From Helicobacter suis HS1 (GTDB lineage: Bacteria > Campylobacterota > Campylobacteria > Campylobacterales > Helicobacteraceae), in assembly GCF_026000295.1 (NCBI RefSeq), contig NZ_AP026769.1, forward strand, positions 310,001 to 374,000: a DNA stretch of 64,000 nt, in the 5' to 3' direction. Below the pieces are notes generated by a model. The model was given only the letters and a program-made list of their open reading frames with translations. It had not been told where the DNA came from and made no database searches. The position numbers and the translations under genes are program-made. Numbering within the stretch: the first letter of the stretch is position 1; the number at the start of each line of letters is the position of its first letter. Below are positions 37,131-45,269 of the stretch, piece by piece.

Positions 37131-37487
37131 CTATCCCTTGAATAAGCGGTAGTCTGGGGCGTAATCTTTGAAGCGCACAGGTATGGGTGGGACTTTTATA
37201 CTACCATAAACAAAGTAATGCCAAAAATACCAATTCTTAGGATTAAACCAACCTGGTTGTGCATTCTTAAGAACATGCTTAAAGATTTTAGAATTGAGTT
37301 GGATCAAAACATTAAAGCTTTGCAAACTATTTGCCAAACACATGGCACTAGCAATTAATCTAAAGGGGTGTTTGTTGATAGCATTTTCATAAGTCTCCCA
37401 CCAAATGTAGTTGTGTTCTGCCAAGTATTCCAAGATTTTTATATCTCTGTGTGTGAAAAGATACTGATACTCCTCTAGCTGTGTCAT
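37131..37487 (-). CDS. putative partner of the AbiEii-like protein
   Basis: Not recognised. Seen: 118 aa beginning MTQLEEYQYLFTHRDIKILE and rich in Trp, Tyr and Phe (IWWETYENAINKHPFRL, NPKNWYFWHYFVYG). It is immediately upstream of the AbiEii-like gene, where the antitoxin would be expected, but it does not show the usual helix-turn-helix of AbiEi in an obvious way. In other bacteria small DUF-type genes sit here next to DUF1814 genes. Confidence 0.6.
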   Translation of the reverse strand: MTQLEEYQYLFTHRDIKILEYLAEHNYIWWETYENAINKHPFRLIASAMCLANSLQSFNVLIQLNSKIFKHVLKNAQPGWFNPKNWYFWHYFVYGSIKVPPIPVRFKDYAPDYRLFKG

Positions 37488-37538
37488 ATCACCACCATAT
37501 ACGGCTAATTTTAAGAATTTTTCTAGCCTTTATAATCG

Positions 37539-37590
37539 TTACCCAATTGCGCCGTAAAGCCCCTAGCTTTAGCTATGGGGGGTATGTCGA
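37539..37590 (+). mobile_element. IS608-like solo hairpin scar 2
   Basis: TTAC, then CCAATTGCGCCGTAAAGCCCC, the same hairpin and GGTATGTCGA. It is the inverted counterpart of the scar at 36351-36399, with TCGA in place of TCAA. Confidence 0.65.
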
Positions 37591-37820
37591 GGCTGATTGC
37601 AATTTTTAATGCCACGCATTTATTGTACCTTAAATAATTCCAATTTGAAAATTTTGTAACACTTAAAATATTAAACTCAACCTTATACTTTTTTTAAGCG
37701 CCTTTAACCCCAGATCAGCCGTGTATTCTCCAAACCGCTAATCACCTGTCATGCTAAACACACAGCAACAACGGCATTTAATCCCTCTTTTGGGGCTCCG
37801 GAGGGCTACTCCCTGTTAAA
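37591..37820. other. short non-coding gap
   Basis: About 230 AT-rich bases, no gene or signal recognised. Confidence 0.4.
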
Positions 37821-38160
37821 TCACCTACTCCTTGCCTTCAGAGGGTGTGGGGGGTCTTTATGTTGTTGTGTTTGTGATTCACTATCCCTTTGGTACTTAC
37901 AAACAAAGTCTAAAGCTCTTGTATAAGCCACATCCATAATCTTTTCTTTGCGTTTTTCCAAGATAACTTTTAAAAAATCCCTATGCAGTGTGGATGCTAG
38001 GGTATTATCAATGATCGCATGTATCTTTGCCATGTCTATTTTGCCATGGAGCTTTATAAGAGCATTTAGACAATCTTTATTTTCAGTTGTTGTTAGGAAA
38101 TTAAAGTAGGTAATCCTTTTATCCTTATCATCTTTTAGAGCAGAATAAGGTGAGAATGTC
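37821..38160 (-). pseudogene. C-terminal fragment of a HipA/CtkA-like protein
   Basis: Seen: the credible part runs from about SALKDDKDKRITYFNFLTTT to the C terminus. Its LKVILEKRKEKIMDVAYTRA resembles the end helices of HipA-like kinases, and the tail QHKDPPHPLKARSR corresponds to the tails at 7739 and 38755. The kinase motifs are absent. The ORF continues upstream to 38315, but that part is the antisense of the antitoxin/Doc genes. Probably what is left of a second CtkA-like gene. Confidence 0.5.
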
Positions 38161-38299
38161 AAATACAGAATAAGCAGGCGATGGACGAACGCGAAAGGGC
38201 AGTCCAAAGGGCCATGGAGAATTGCAGAAAAGAACTTGAAAGCCTGAAGTGAAAGCAGTTTTTGAGCGTTTAGCTGATAAATAGTGCTGTATTTGACAT
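38155..38299. repeat. 14-bp inverted repeat around the antitoxin remnant
   Basis: AATGTCAAATACAG (38155-38168) and CTGTATTTGACATT (38286-38299) are exact inverse copies. The right arm covers the start of the doc-like gene. Confidence 0.6.
38181..38284 (+). pseudogene. antitoxin remnant upstream of doc-like gene
   Basis: Seen: MDERERAVQRAMENCRKELE then SLK and a stop. One base more (LKVKAVFERLADK) would give a frame whose TAG overlaps the GTG of the doc-like gene, the normal antitoxin-toxin coupling. Only the C-terminal part of an antitoxin is left and it is frameshifted. No DNA-binding part is seen. Confidence 0.45.
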
Positions 38300-38755
38300 T
38301 GGAGGAGGCAATCAAAATCCACGGTAGGGTCTTGGATTCAACAAAAAAGGGTTTGGAGGGTCATAGCGAGACGGGTATTGGCTACTTAGCTAGTGCTTTA
38401 GAACATATCCAGAATGATGATTTCTACCCTTCCTTTTGTGATAAGCTTGCGCACTTGATGTTTTCTTGTATCAAATTCCACCCTTTTAACGATGGTAATA
38501 AGCGCACCTCTATTTATCTTGGAATGTGCTTTTTGGACATCATTTGCAAACACTTTAGAGGATGTGGTAGTTCAGGTTGCAGAGGGGACAATAGATAAGG
38601 CAGATTTAAAAAGCATTTTAGAGCAATACTTACAATCTCTTAAACAGGGTAAAATACCCACGCCCGATAATGATCTGCACAACAGGTACTCCCAAGATTC
38701 TTCTACACCACAACACAAAGAGCTCCCCACACCCTCCAAAGGCAGGAGCAGGTAA
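38284..38755 (+). pseudogene. Fic/Doc-family toxin, frameshifted, with shared basic tail
   Basis: Doc toxins phosphorylate elongation factor Tu. Seen: YLTLEEAIKIHGRVL at the start and the Fic/Doc motif HPFNDGNKRT at about residue 65, followed by a shift of frame at about 38545 (CLDIICK, then LEDVVVQVAEGTIDKADLKS in the other frame). The C-terminal extension ends PQHKELPTPSKGRSR, absent from normal Doc of about 125 aa and related at DNA level to the tail of the CtkA-like kinase. GTG start overlaps the antitoxin stop. Loss of frame between motif and tail would separate toxin from tail. Confidence 0.8.
38705..38755 (+). repeat. shared C-terminal tail segment, copy 2
   Basis: Closely similar to 7689-7739, starting with the identical 19 bases ACACCACAACACAAAGAGC. 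Confidence 0.8.
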
Positions 38756-38840
38756 TCGTCTTAGAAAAATGTGATATATTTAAGCAACTTAATTAAATTT
38801 TTTAAAACTTTTTAAACTTTTATCAATTCAAGGACTAAGA

Positions 38841-39434
38841 ATGAATGTAGATGAACAAAGTTTAGAGAATGCTCGCCAACTTTTTGAAAGTGGCGCAATC
38901 CATGCGATTGAAGTAGGGACATTTAAAGGTTTACAAGAAATCCACAAGGCACTTTTTAAAGGATTGTATGATTTTGCAGGGCAGATTAGAGATAAGAACA
39001 TCTCCAAGGGTTATTTTAAATTTTGCTCTGCTTTGTATCTAAAAGAAGCCCTTAAAAAAATTGAAACGATGCCACAATCTTCTTTTGAAGAAATTATAGA
39101 GAAGTATGTAGAGATGAATGTTGCACACCCTTTTATGGAAGGCAATGGCCGCGCTACACGTATTTGGCTAGATTGCATACTTAAGAAAGAATTGGGGATA
39201 GTCATAGATTGGCAGTATGTGGATAAAAATGCCTATCTAAATGCTATGGAAAGAAGCCCTATTAATGATCTAGAACTTAAGACACTGCTAAGAGCACACC
39301 TGACAGATAAGATCAATGATAGAGAAGTGATTTTCAAAGGTATTGTGCAGTCTTATTATTATGAGGGACTACAATCCGCATTAGATAATAATCTACACAG
39401 CGGTGCATATTTTGACCCTTTTGTCAAACTCTAA
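38841..39434 (+). CDS. Fic-family protein without basic tail
   Basis: Seen: 197 aa, catalytic motif [15 protein letters not shown] at about residue 94, with an N-terminal [20 protein letters not shown], typical of the VbhT/Bep-like or cell-filamentation Fic type. No S/T-x-x-x-E-G/N motif is visible, so an inhibitory antitoxin would normally be needed. None is seen next to it, unless the remnant upstream served it. AAGGAC is about 7 bases before ATG. It ends YFDPFVKL with no Arg/Lys tail. All key residues of the Fic loop are present, so activity is likely. Confidence 0.88.
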   Translation: MNVDEQSLENARQLFESGAIHAIEVGTFKGLQEIHKALFKGLYDFAGQIRDKNISKGYFKFCSALYLKEALKKIETMPQSSFEEIIEKYVEMNVAHPFMEGNGRATRIWLDCILKKELGIVIDWQYVDKNAYLNAMERSPINDLELKTLLRAHLTDKINDREVIFKGIVQSYYYEGLQSALDNNLHSGAYFDPFVKL

Positions 39435-39549
39435 AAAATATCTCAATACAAACAAACAATGTTTGGATACTTAGAGCAGATGAGCATACATTGCGCAGAC
39501 GCAATAACATACATGCCCTAGGAATATCCCACCCTGTAGCAGGCCCCAC

Positions 39550-40290
39550 TTTAAAGATGATACAATCTGTGTGTCATGGATTTGAGAGATTTTGTGTAAC
39601 AAGGTATGCTTGGGCAAATTGTTATCACTGCGGTTATACTCCACACCACTCCCTCCATTTTTACCCTTGCTTGTTTTGCTAGGTTTTCTTTGATTTTCCC
39701 CAAAGTATTGCACCCAAGACAAGCCTTGTGCTCCAAACTTGTTTTTGAGCTCTTGTAAGGTGTTTTGCCACTTAAGAAAAGCATCGGGTTGTTTGGTAAG
39801 ATCTGGCTGGTTATCTACTTGGATCAACATAGCAGGGCGAATCAATACCCCCTCTTGTTCTAGCTGTTGGTAATGCTTTTTGATCTCTTTAAATTTTTCT
39901 ATGGCTTGATCGATGAGTTTTGAGTCTTCAAAGGCCTCGTTTGTTAGGAGAATATTGCGGCTTTTAAGAAGGTATTGCCCCGTCTCTGCCCCACTCTTTT
40001 CAATCTCGCTTTGGGTGATCTCTATGCGTGGATGGCGGATCTTTTGATCAAAAGTGGCGGTCATTCTTAGGATGAATGCGGCGTTTTCCTCTAAAAGTTT
40101 TTCAAAAGTAAGCTTTTCTGTATCTTCAGTTTTCTCCGTGCCAATGTGGGCTTCATCACGGATATAAATTAGGCGATAATCTCTTGCTGCCTCTAGCACA
40201 AAAGCCTCAATAATCTTTAGCTCTGTATAAAGCTTACCCTTGCCAAAGGTGGATTTGCCAAAGAGATAGATTTTATCCAATCTAAACCCA
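39550..40290 (-). pseudogene. type III restriction enzyme Res subunit fragment
   Basis: Seen: YIRDEAHIGTEK (DEAH box) and FILRMTATFDQKIRHPRIEI, typical of the helicase part of type III Res proteins. The N terminus (Walker A) and the C-terminal nuclease are both missing: upstream the frame ends in a C-rich low-complexity run (about 40288-40330), and downstream it loses resemblance after HTLLHKISQIHDTQIVSS near 39560. No Mod partner is present. Confidence 0.75.
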
Positions 40291-40490
40291 ACCCAACCCC
40301 AACCACAACAACCCCCTAAACCCCCCAAACTAGAGAGCTAAGAACTTATCAAAGCTCCTAGCAATAGCCTAAGCCATTTGAAAAAATGGCCAAATTTGAG
40401 CCTATCAAATCCCCAAGGGGGGTAGGAAAAATGATGACACGAGCTAAGCAACTTGATAGCTTTAACAAATTTAGAACAAAGGAAATACAA

Positions 40491-40844
40491 ATGCGCGTTT
40501 ACACACGCAAAGACCAGCTATACGCTGAATACTACACTGAGGAGGGCAAGAGAGTTCGCAAGAGCTTAGGGCTAAAAGATACAGCTAAAAACCGCGCTAA
40601 GCTAGCTGATCAATTAGAGGCAAGAATACAGGCTGCACAGGCTAAGAAAAGATTTATCGATCCGCTAGAAGTGCCCTTTAGCACAACGCTAGAGGAATTC
40701 AAAGAACGCTACATTGGCTATAAGCAAAGCTCACAGCTAAGCATAGCAAACCGCCTTAAAACTATCAACTCTAAAGCTATCGGTGCTATCCTTAAGGGTG
40801 CTAAAACCCCATACTTTGACGGGGTGATCAATCAAGGTTTCTAA
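40491..40844 (+). pseudogene. phage integrase, N-terminal fragment
   Basis: Seen: MRVYTRKDQLYAEYYTEEGK, the arm-type DNA-binding domain of phage tyrosine integrases, then TLEEFKERYIGYKQSSQLSI, the start of the core-binding domain. It ends within about 100 residues, before any catalytic residue. ATG 40491 has AAGGAA upstream; an earlier ATG at 40386 gives an unlikely extension. The break is where a piece of another phage gene on the other strand begins. Confidence 0.7.
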
Positions 40845-41047
40845 ACTTTGGCTAAAAATCTGGATTGTATCGCCCGCTCCGGCTAGATTATTAAAGTTAT
40901 CTAATTCTTTAGTTAGATTTTTCAAGCACTCTTCTAAGGTGTTTGTCTGTCCATCAAGGCCGATCAAATTAATAGTGTTGATCACATTGTTAGCATGTTG
41001 GCCAATAGCCGATCCATTATTTGCATTGCCCACTACCTGCAAAAAAC
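40790..41047 (-). pseudogene. phage protein fragment
   Basis: Seen: VSFLQVVGNANNGSAIGQHA, then LTKELDNFNNLAGAGDTIQI in an open minus-strand frame. Not recognised beyond a likely structural or internal phage protein. Its 5' side is cut by the IS608-like element, which sits directly after a TTAC here, and its 3' side by the junction with the integrase fragment. Confidence 0.5.
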
Positions 41048-41121
41048 TTACCAACCACGCCGTAAAGCCCCTAGCTTTAGCTATGGGGATATAAGGTGCA
41101 TGCTCTTTAGAGCATAATAAA

Positions 41122-41220
41122 GAAGTGATCAAGCAATACATCGCCAACCAGCAAAACTCTGAAAGACCCAAGCAAAAAAACAAGTGGAAAGACTATGTTA
41201 ATCGCCTACAAGCAGAAACT
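41122..41220 (+). repeat. 99-bp patch copied from 41538-41636 (offset 416)
   Basis: GAAGTGATCAAGCAATACAT to GCAGAAACT is the C-terminal coding part of tnpA, copied into its N-terminal region. The expected N-terminal codons before CKYHIVWCPK are missing. Confidence 0.92.
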
Positions 41221-41657
41221 GCAAATACCACATTGTATGGTGTCCTAAATAATATAGACGAAAAGTCCTTGTAGATCAGGTAGAAGTAAGGTTAAAACAA
41301 ATCATTTTGGAAGTGGCGCAAGAGCTAGAAGTAGAGATTTTGGAGATGGAAACAGATAAGGATCATATCCATATTTTGGCAGAAGTTGATCCTAGCTTTG
41401 GGGTGATGAAGTTTATTAGGACGGCTAAGGGCAGGAGTAGTCGGCTTTTAAGACAAGAGTTTGCACATTTGAGAACAAGACTACCTACACTATGGACAAA
41501 CTCTTGTTTTATTTCTTCTGTGGGGTGTGCGCCTTTGGAAGTGATCAAGCAATACATCGCCAACCAGCAAAACTCTGAAAGACCCAAGCAAAAAAACAAG
41601 TGGAAAGACTATGTTAATCGCCTACAAGCAGAAACTCTACAGCACAAGCAGAAATAA
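41200..41657 (+). pseudogene. tnpA: TnpA, Y1 HUH transposase of the IS608-like element, broken
   Basis: Single-strand transposase. Seen: NCKYHIVWCPK, an in-frame TAA at about 41251, then YRRKVLVDQVEVRLKQIILE, the HUH motif in DHIHILAEVDP and the catalytic Tyr in VIKQYIANQQNSE. Compared with the family, three extra bases (TAA) stop translation after WCPK, and the first residues are replaced by the patch at 41122-41220. From GTG/ATG 41307 only a shortened product (116 aa, still containing HUH and Tyr) could be made. So the copy is probably not mobile by itself. Confidence 0.88.
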
Positions 41658-42697
41658 GCATATAAGCAAACTTCTGCGCCTTTATGGCATTTGCTACAAT
41701 CATTGTATCGCTTTGCATAAGCGGTATTTTAGACTTTTTAAAAAGCATTTAAAGCTTTATACCTTGCAAAAGCATATCACTAAACTAAAGAGAACAGCAC
41801 GCTTTGCTTTTTTGAAAACTCTAGGCTCTCAAACCTTGCAAGAGCTAGTAGGGAGGATAGACAAGGTTTATAAAAGATTTTTTAAGAAACAAGGTAGACC
41901 ACCACGATTTAAAAAGGTGGCTTTATACCAAATCTTTCACATTTAAGGGGCGAACAGGTTATAAAATCCAAAACAACATTATCTCTTTTAATGGCTATCG
42001 CTTTAAGTTTGTCAAAACCTACGACCTTGCAGGCAAACCCAAGACCTTAACCATTAAAAGAGATAATCTAGGCGATTATTTCTTGTGCTTGGTGTGCGAA
42101 ACAGAGGATAACCTTAAGCCCGCAGGCGGTAACAGCGTGGGGCTTGACTTTGGGTTAAAAACTTTTCTCACATGCTCTAATGGCACACAAATCCCATCGC
42201 CTTTATTTTTCTCTAAATTCTTGCCTTTGATCCGTGCTTGCTCTCGCTCCCTATCCAAAAAGAAAAGAGGCAGTCATAACCGCCTAAAGGCTAGGCTAAA
42301 ACTTGCTAGATTGCACCGCAAAGTCCAAAATCTTAGAAAAGACTTTTTCTACAAGATTGCTAATAGCCTAGCCAAACAATACGCCACTATTTTCATTGAA
42401 GATTTGAACCTGAAGGGTATGGTTAAACTTTGGGGGCGCAAGATTAATGATTTGGCTTTTGGTGAGTTTGTGGCTATCTTGGAGAGAAAAACCCAAGTGG
42501 TTAAGATTGATAGATTCTATCCCAGCTCTAAAACTTGTTCTAGCTGTGGGGAGGTTAAAGAGGACTTGAGCCTCAAAGATAGAATCTTTAATTGCCCCTC
42601 TTGTGGGTTTTCTTTGGATAGAGATTTAAACGCAAGCATTAATATTCATAGAGTGGGGGCATCCACTCTTGGAGGAGAAGCTGTAAGACCCGCCTAG
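41611..42697 (+). pseudogene. tnpB: TnpB of the IS608-like element, frameshifted
   Basis: Seen: 41611-41946 gives the N-terminal part (LLRLYGICYNHCIALHKRYF); the frame is lost at about 41925, where LYQIFHI should read KSFTFKGRTGYK in the next frame. That frame continues to GLDFGLKTFLTCSNG (RuvC Asp), FIEDLNLKGM (Glu), the zinc finger CSSCGEVKEDLSLKDRIFNC with a second CPSCG, and LDRDLNASINIH (Asp). All catalytic residues exist but in two frames. It overlaps the end of tnpA by 47 bases, as in related elements. Confidence 0.9.
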
Positions 42698-42756
42698 CGG
42701 GCAAGCTTTGATGATCCCAGAATCCCCTAGCTTTAGCTATGGGGAGTATGTCAACA

Positions 42757-43038
42757 GAAATCTACACCCCCTTTGCCAAAGATTGTAACGATGATCTCAG
42801 ACTAAGCCAGATTATAGGGGAAACAAGTGCAAACGCCAGTAGTGTGTATGGGTATGTTTCTAGGGGACTTGAGCAGTTAGAAAACCCCTATGTCTATACC
42901 AAGAGCAAAAGAGAGATTTTAGAGAAATTAGAAAATATTGCCACAATCAAAGATTTTAATACCAGCACTACAAACAGATTAGAAAAGGCACGCACACAGG
43001 TAGAATCAAAATTCAAAAAGAGATGGCATGGAAAATAG
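42757..43038 (+). pseudogene. 3' end of the TOPRIM/primase-like gene, copy 2
   Basis: Encodes EIYTPFAKDCNDDLRLSQII onward to KKRWHGK, identical to the end of the gene at 14628-15815. The upstream part was removed at the IS608 insertion point, so it has no start of its own; the ATG at 42739 lies in the IS end. Confidence 0.85.
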
Positions 43039-44350
43039 CATAGATAAGAATTTAAGCATATACGACACCATCTTATCTTTCTTTGTCTCACCCTCACAAA
43101 AGCTAACGGGTGATTTAGCAAAATCTATAACAGACCTTTTCCATGTCCAACTGAGTCTGAACATTATCATCTCCTTTTTGTTTATGTGGTGGGCATATCG
43201 GCGGCTTAAAGAGGGCGATATTTTCCAACTGAAAACCTTAATGGGTGTATTAGTTTTCTTTGTGTTTATGGGAGTGTTGAATTGGGCTATAGGACAGCCT
43301 ATAGAATTTATGACAAAAATAAGAGAGATCATTACAACACCTGCTAATGCCTTGAGCAATGTGATTAGTGTTGCTATCAACAAAAACATCGTAGCTTTAA
43401 AAAATTATCCTCCCTCCGCATCCCTAGATAAATCTTTAGGCACATTGGTAAATAGCACCTATTACACTATTACACACCTCTATGATTCTGTATTCCACGA
43501 TTTAGGTTTCAAGCTATTTTTTCAAGTTTTTCCACAACTAATTGTATTTTTGTTATTGGTTGTGGCACAAATCTTGTTTTTAGGACTGGTGCTTATTATT
43601 GTGTTACTAGTCTCTGTAGAAATGGCTATTTGGCTAGCTTTAGGCATTGTGGTCTTGCCTTTAGCATTATTCCCCCAAACTAAGGGGATGTTGTTTAGCT
43701 ATTTGAAAAAATTAATATCTCTGACTTTCTACCAGCCTTGTATGACTTTAGTAGCATTTTTCAATTTGCAGGTTTTAAACTTCATCACGATAAGAATTCC
43801 TACAAGAAATGAGCTAGAGGCGGGAGCATTTAATGGGGCTAATCAATTACTCCAACAGCAAAATAAGGATATGGGAGGATTTTTAGACATCATCGGCTAT
43901 TTCATTATCATTATTTTGGCTTCTATGATTTGCTTCTATCTTGTCAAACGCATCCCAGACTTTATCAACAATATTTTTGGCACAAGCGGAGGCGTGGGGG
44001 CTATCACTGAGATGATGCAAAAAATAGGCATGACAGCTGGAGGTGTGGTTGTAGGAGGCTCTATGGTAATGGCAGCTAATAAAATGAGCCAAGCTTACCA
44101 AAGTGCAGGAGGAGGGTTAGCAGGTCTAAGAGCAGGTCTAGGGGCTCTAGCTACAATGGGAGCAACAGGGGGCTTGAGCGCTCTAACAGACAAAGAGGCG
44201 CTGAGCTCTGGAGTGAAGTTTGGCGTGCAGAGTATCAAAAGTGCTTTAGGTATGGGACAAAATAGCCATCCTGAATCTGTAAGTCATAGTGTGAGTGCTA
44301 GCAATACTAAGGGTGGTGAAAATACGACTGAAAGGAATGATTCACAATGA
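43028..44350 (+). CDS. virB6: VirB6/TrbL-like conjugation channel protein
   Basis: Polytopic inner-membrane part of the type IV secretion system. Seen: 440 aa with hydrophobic stretches (IIISFLFMWWAYRRL, LMGVLVFFVFMGVLNWAIG, LLLVVAQILFLGLVLIIVLL, IIIILASMICFYLVKRI) and a Gly/Ala-rich, probably flexible C-terminal third. It includes NKNIVALKNYPPSASLDKSL, replaced by a patch in copy 1. It ends NTTERNDSQ without a basic tail. The following start ATGAGCA remains from the coiled-coil gene of copy 1, but a stop follows two codons later. Confidence 0.9.
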   Translation: MENSIDKNLSIYDTILSFFVSPSQKLTGDLAKSITDLFHVQLSLNIIISFLFMWWAYRRLKEGDIFQLKTLMGVLVFFVFMGVLNWAIGQPIEFMTKIREIITTPANALSNVISVAINKNIVALKNYPPSASLDKSLGTLVNSTYYTITHLYDSVFHDLGFKLFFQVFPQLIVFLLLVVAQILFLGLVLIIVLLVSVEMAIWLALGIVVLPLALFPQTKGMLFSYLKKLISLTFYQPCMTLVAFFNLQVLNFITIRIPTRNELEAGAFNGANQLLQQQNKDMGGFLDIIGYFIIIILASMICFYLVKRIPDFINNIFGTSGGVGAITEMMQKIGMTAGGVVVGGSMVMAANKMSQAYQSAGGGLAGLRAGLGALATMGATGGLSALTDKEALSSGVKFGVQSIKSALGMGQNSHPESVSHSVSASNTKGGENTTERNDSQ

Positions 44351-44373
44351 GCAACTGGTAAGAGTAGGGACAA

Positions 44374-45138
44374 TTACCTCCTACCACGCCTATGCTTAGA
44401 GTTCATTTGGTTTTCTGAGGATATTTCTTGAGTTTTTCTAATCAACTCTAAACTTTGTTGTTGGCAAAGTTGTAGAAAATGCGCAAATTCTTTTGAATTG
44501 TCTTGCACTTGACATTTTTCTAAAAGGTTTAAATACTCTGTCCTTTGCTCGTTGAGAATAAGTGGAGGGATGAGATCATTTTGGATAGTTTGGTATGCCA
44601 TGATAAGTCGCCCTGTTCTTCCATTGCCATCGCTAAAGGGGTGGATTTGTTCAAAGCGTGCATGGAAGAGAGCGATCTGTTCTAGGTTTAGATTATTGCT
44701 AGGGTATTTGAAAAGCAGATTTTCTAATTCTTGAGAAATGAGATGGGGCAGAGTGATCTCTACACTAGAGCCGACAATTCTAGCTTCATTGCTTCTAAAA
44801 GCCCCAATGGGCTTAGGAATGAGATGGGGCATGGTCTTTAGGGCGTCTTCAAAGACAAGGTAGTGGATGTCCTTGATAAATGCCGTGTCTAAAAGTCTGT
44901 TAGGATTGCTAGCTTCTCTGATAATGGCATCATAGGCATTGGCAAATCCTAGAATGATGAGTTGTTCATGGATAGGTTTATTGTGGGCAGTTCTACCACT
45001 CTCTAACAAAGTCTTTGTTTCTCCAAAGCTAAGACTCAGTCCTTCTAAGGCATTGCTGTGGTGGGTAATGCTGGTACGCAGGGTTTTAAAAAGTCTTTCT
45101 TTTTCTAAGAAGGATAAGGCGCTTAGATTGAGTGCCAC
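44374..45138 (-). CDS. Fic-family protein with inhibitory motif and Arg-rich tail
   Basis: Seen: 254 aa; inhibitory motif HSNALEGL at about residue 27, catalytic loop IHPFSDGNGRTGRLI at about residue 167, substrate flap GSSVEITLP. The C terminus is SKHRRGRR. It lies in reverse orientation between virB6 and the EexN-like gene, exactly where copy 1 has the coiled-coil gene. It is therefore a cargo swap between two otherwise nearly identical elements. All residues for AMP transfer are present, with autoinhibition expected. Confidence 0.92.
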   Translation of the reverse strand: MALNLSALSFLEKERLFKTLRTSITHHSNALEGLSLSFGETKTLLESGRTAHNKPIHEQLIILGFANAYDAIIREASNPNRLLDTAFIKDIHYLVFEDALKTMPHLIPKPIGAFRSNEARIVGSSVEITLPHLISQELENLLFKYPSNNLNLEQIALFHARFEQIHPFSDGNGRTGRLIMAYQTIQNDLIPPLILNEQRTEYLNLLEKCQVQDNSKEFAHFLQLCQQQSLELIRKTQEISSENQMNSKHRRGRR

Positions 45139-45225
45139 AGCTATTCTCCATTTTTACCATTTCTCAAAGAGAGGGGTATTATACAACAAGGTTACAACGC
45201 TTCTCATAACTAAGTGTGGAAAATA

Positions 45226-45234
45226 TGCTACAAT
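45226..45234 (+). promoter_or_regulatory. extended -10 box for EexN-like allele 2
   Basis: TGCTACAAT, of the extended -10 type common in Helicobacter, lies 36 bases before the chosen ATG at 45270. Confidence 0.4.
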
Positions 45235-45269
45235 CAAGACTTGTAATAAAAACAAAAGGAAATCTTGGT

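Larger units (their letters stand above)
41052..42754 (+). mobile_element. IS608-like (IS200/IS605 family) element
   Basis: Left end: TTAC at 41048-41051, then CAACCACGCCGTAAAGCCCC and the hairpin CCCCTAGCTTTAGCTATGGGG. Right end: GAATCCCCTAGCTTTAGCTA to AGTATGTCAA at 42754. Both match what is known of IS608: insertion after TTAC, right end finishing in TCAA, subterminal hairpins, no terminal inverted repeats. It carries tnpA (Y1 transposase) and tnpB. Left flank is prophage DNA, right flank is TnPZ copy 2 at the position corresponding to a TTAC in copy 1 (15528-15531). Confidence 0.9.
42757..44353 (+). repeat. large direct repeat block A, copy 2
   Basis: Copy of 15534-17129 starting 2 bases after the right end of the IS608-like element. 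This is the version with the native virB6 sequence. Confidence 0.93.

Noticed and set aside
40288-40340. C/A-rich run as a phase-variable repeat
   Set aside because: Irregular low-complexity sequence without a uniform repeat unit, at the broken edge of a pseudogene.
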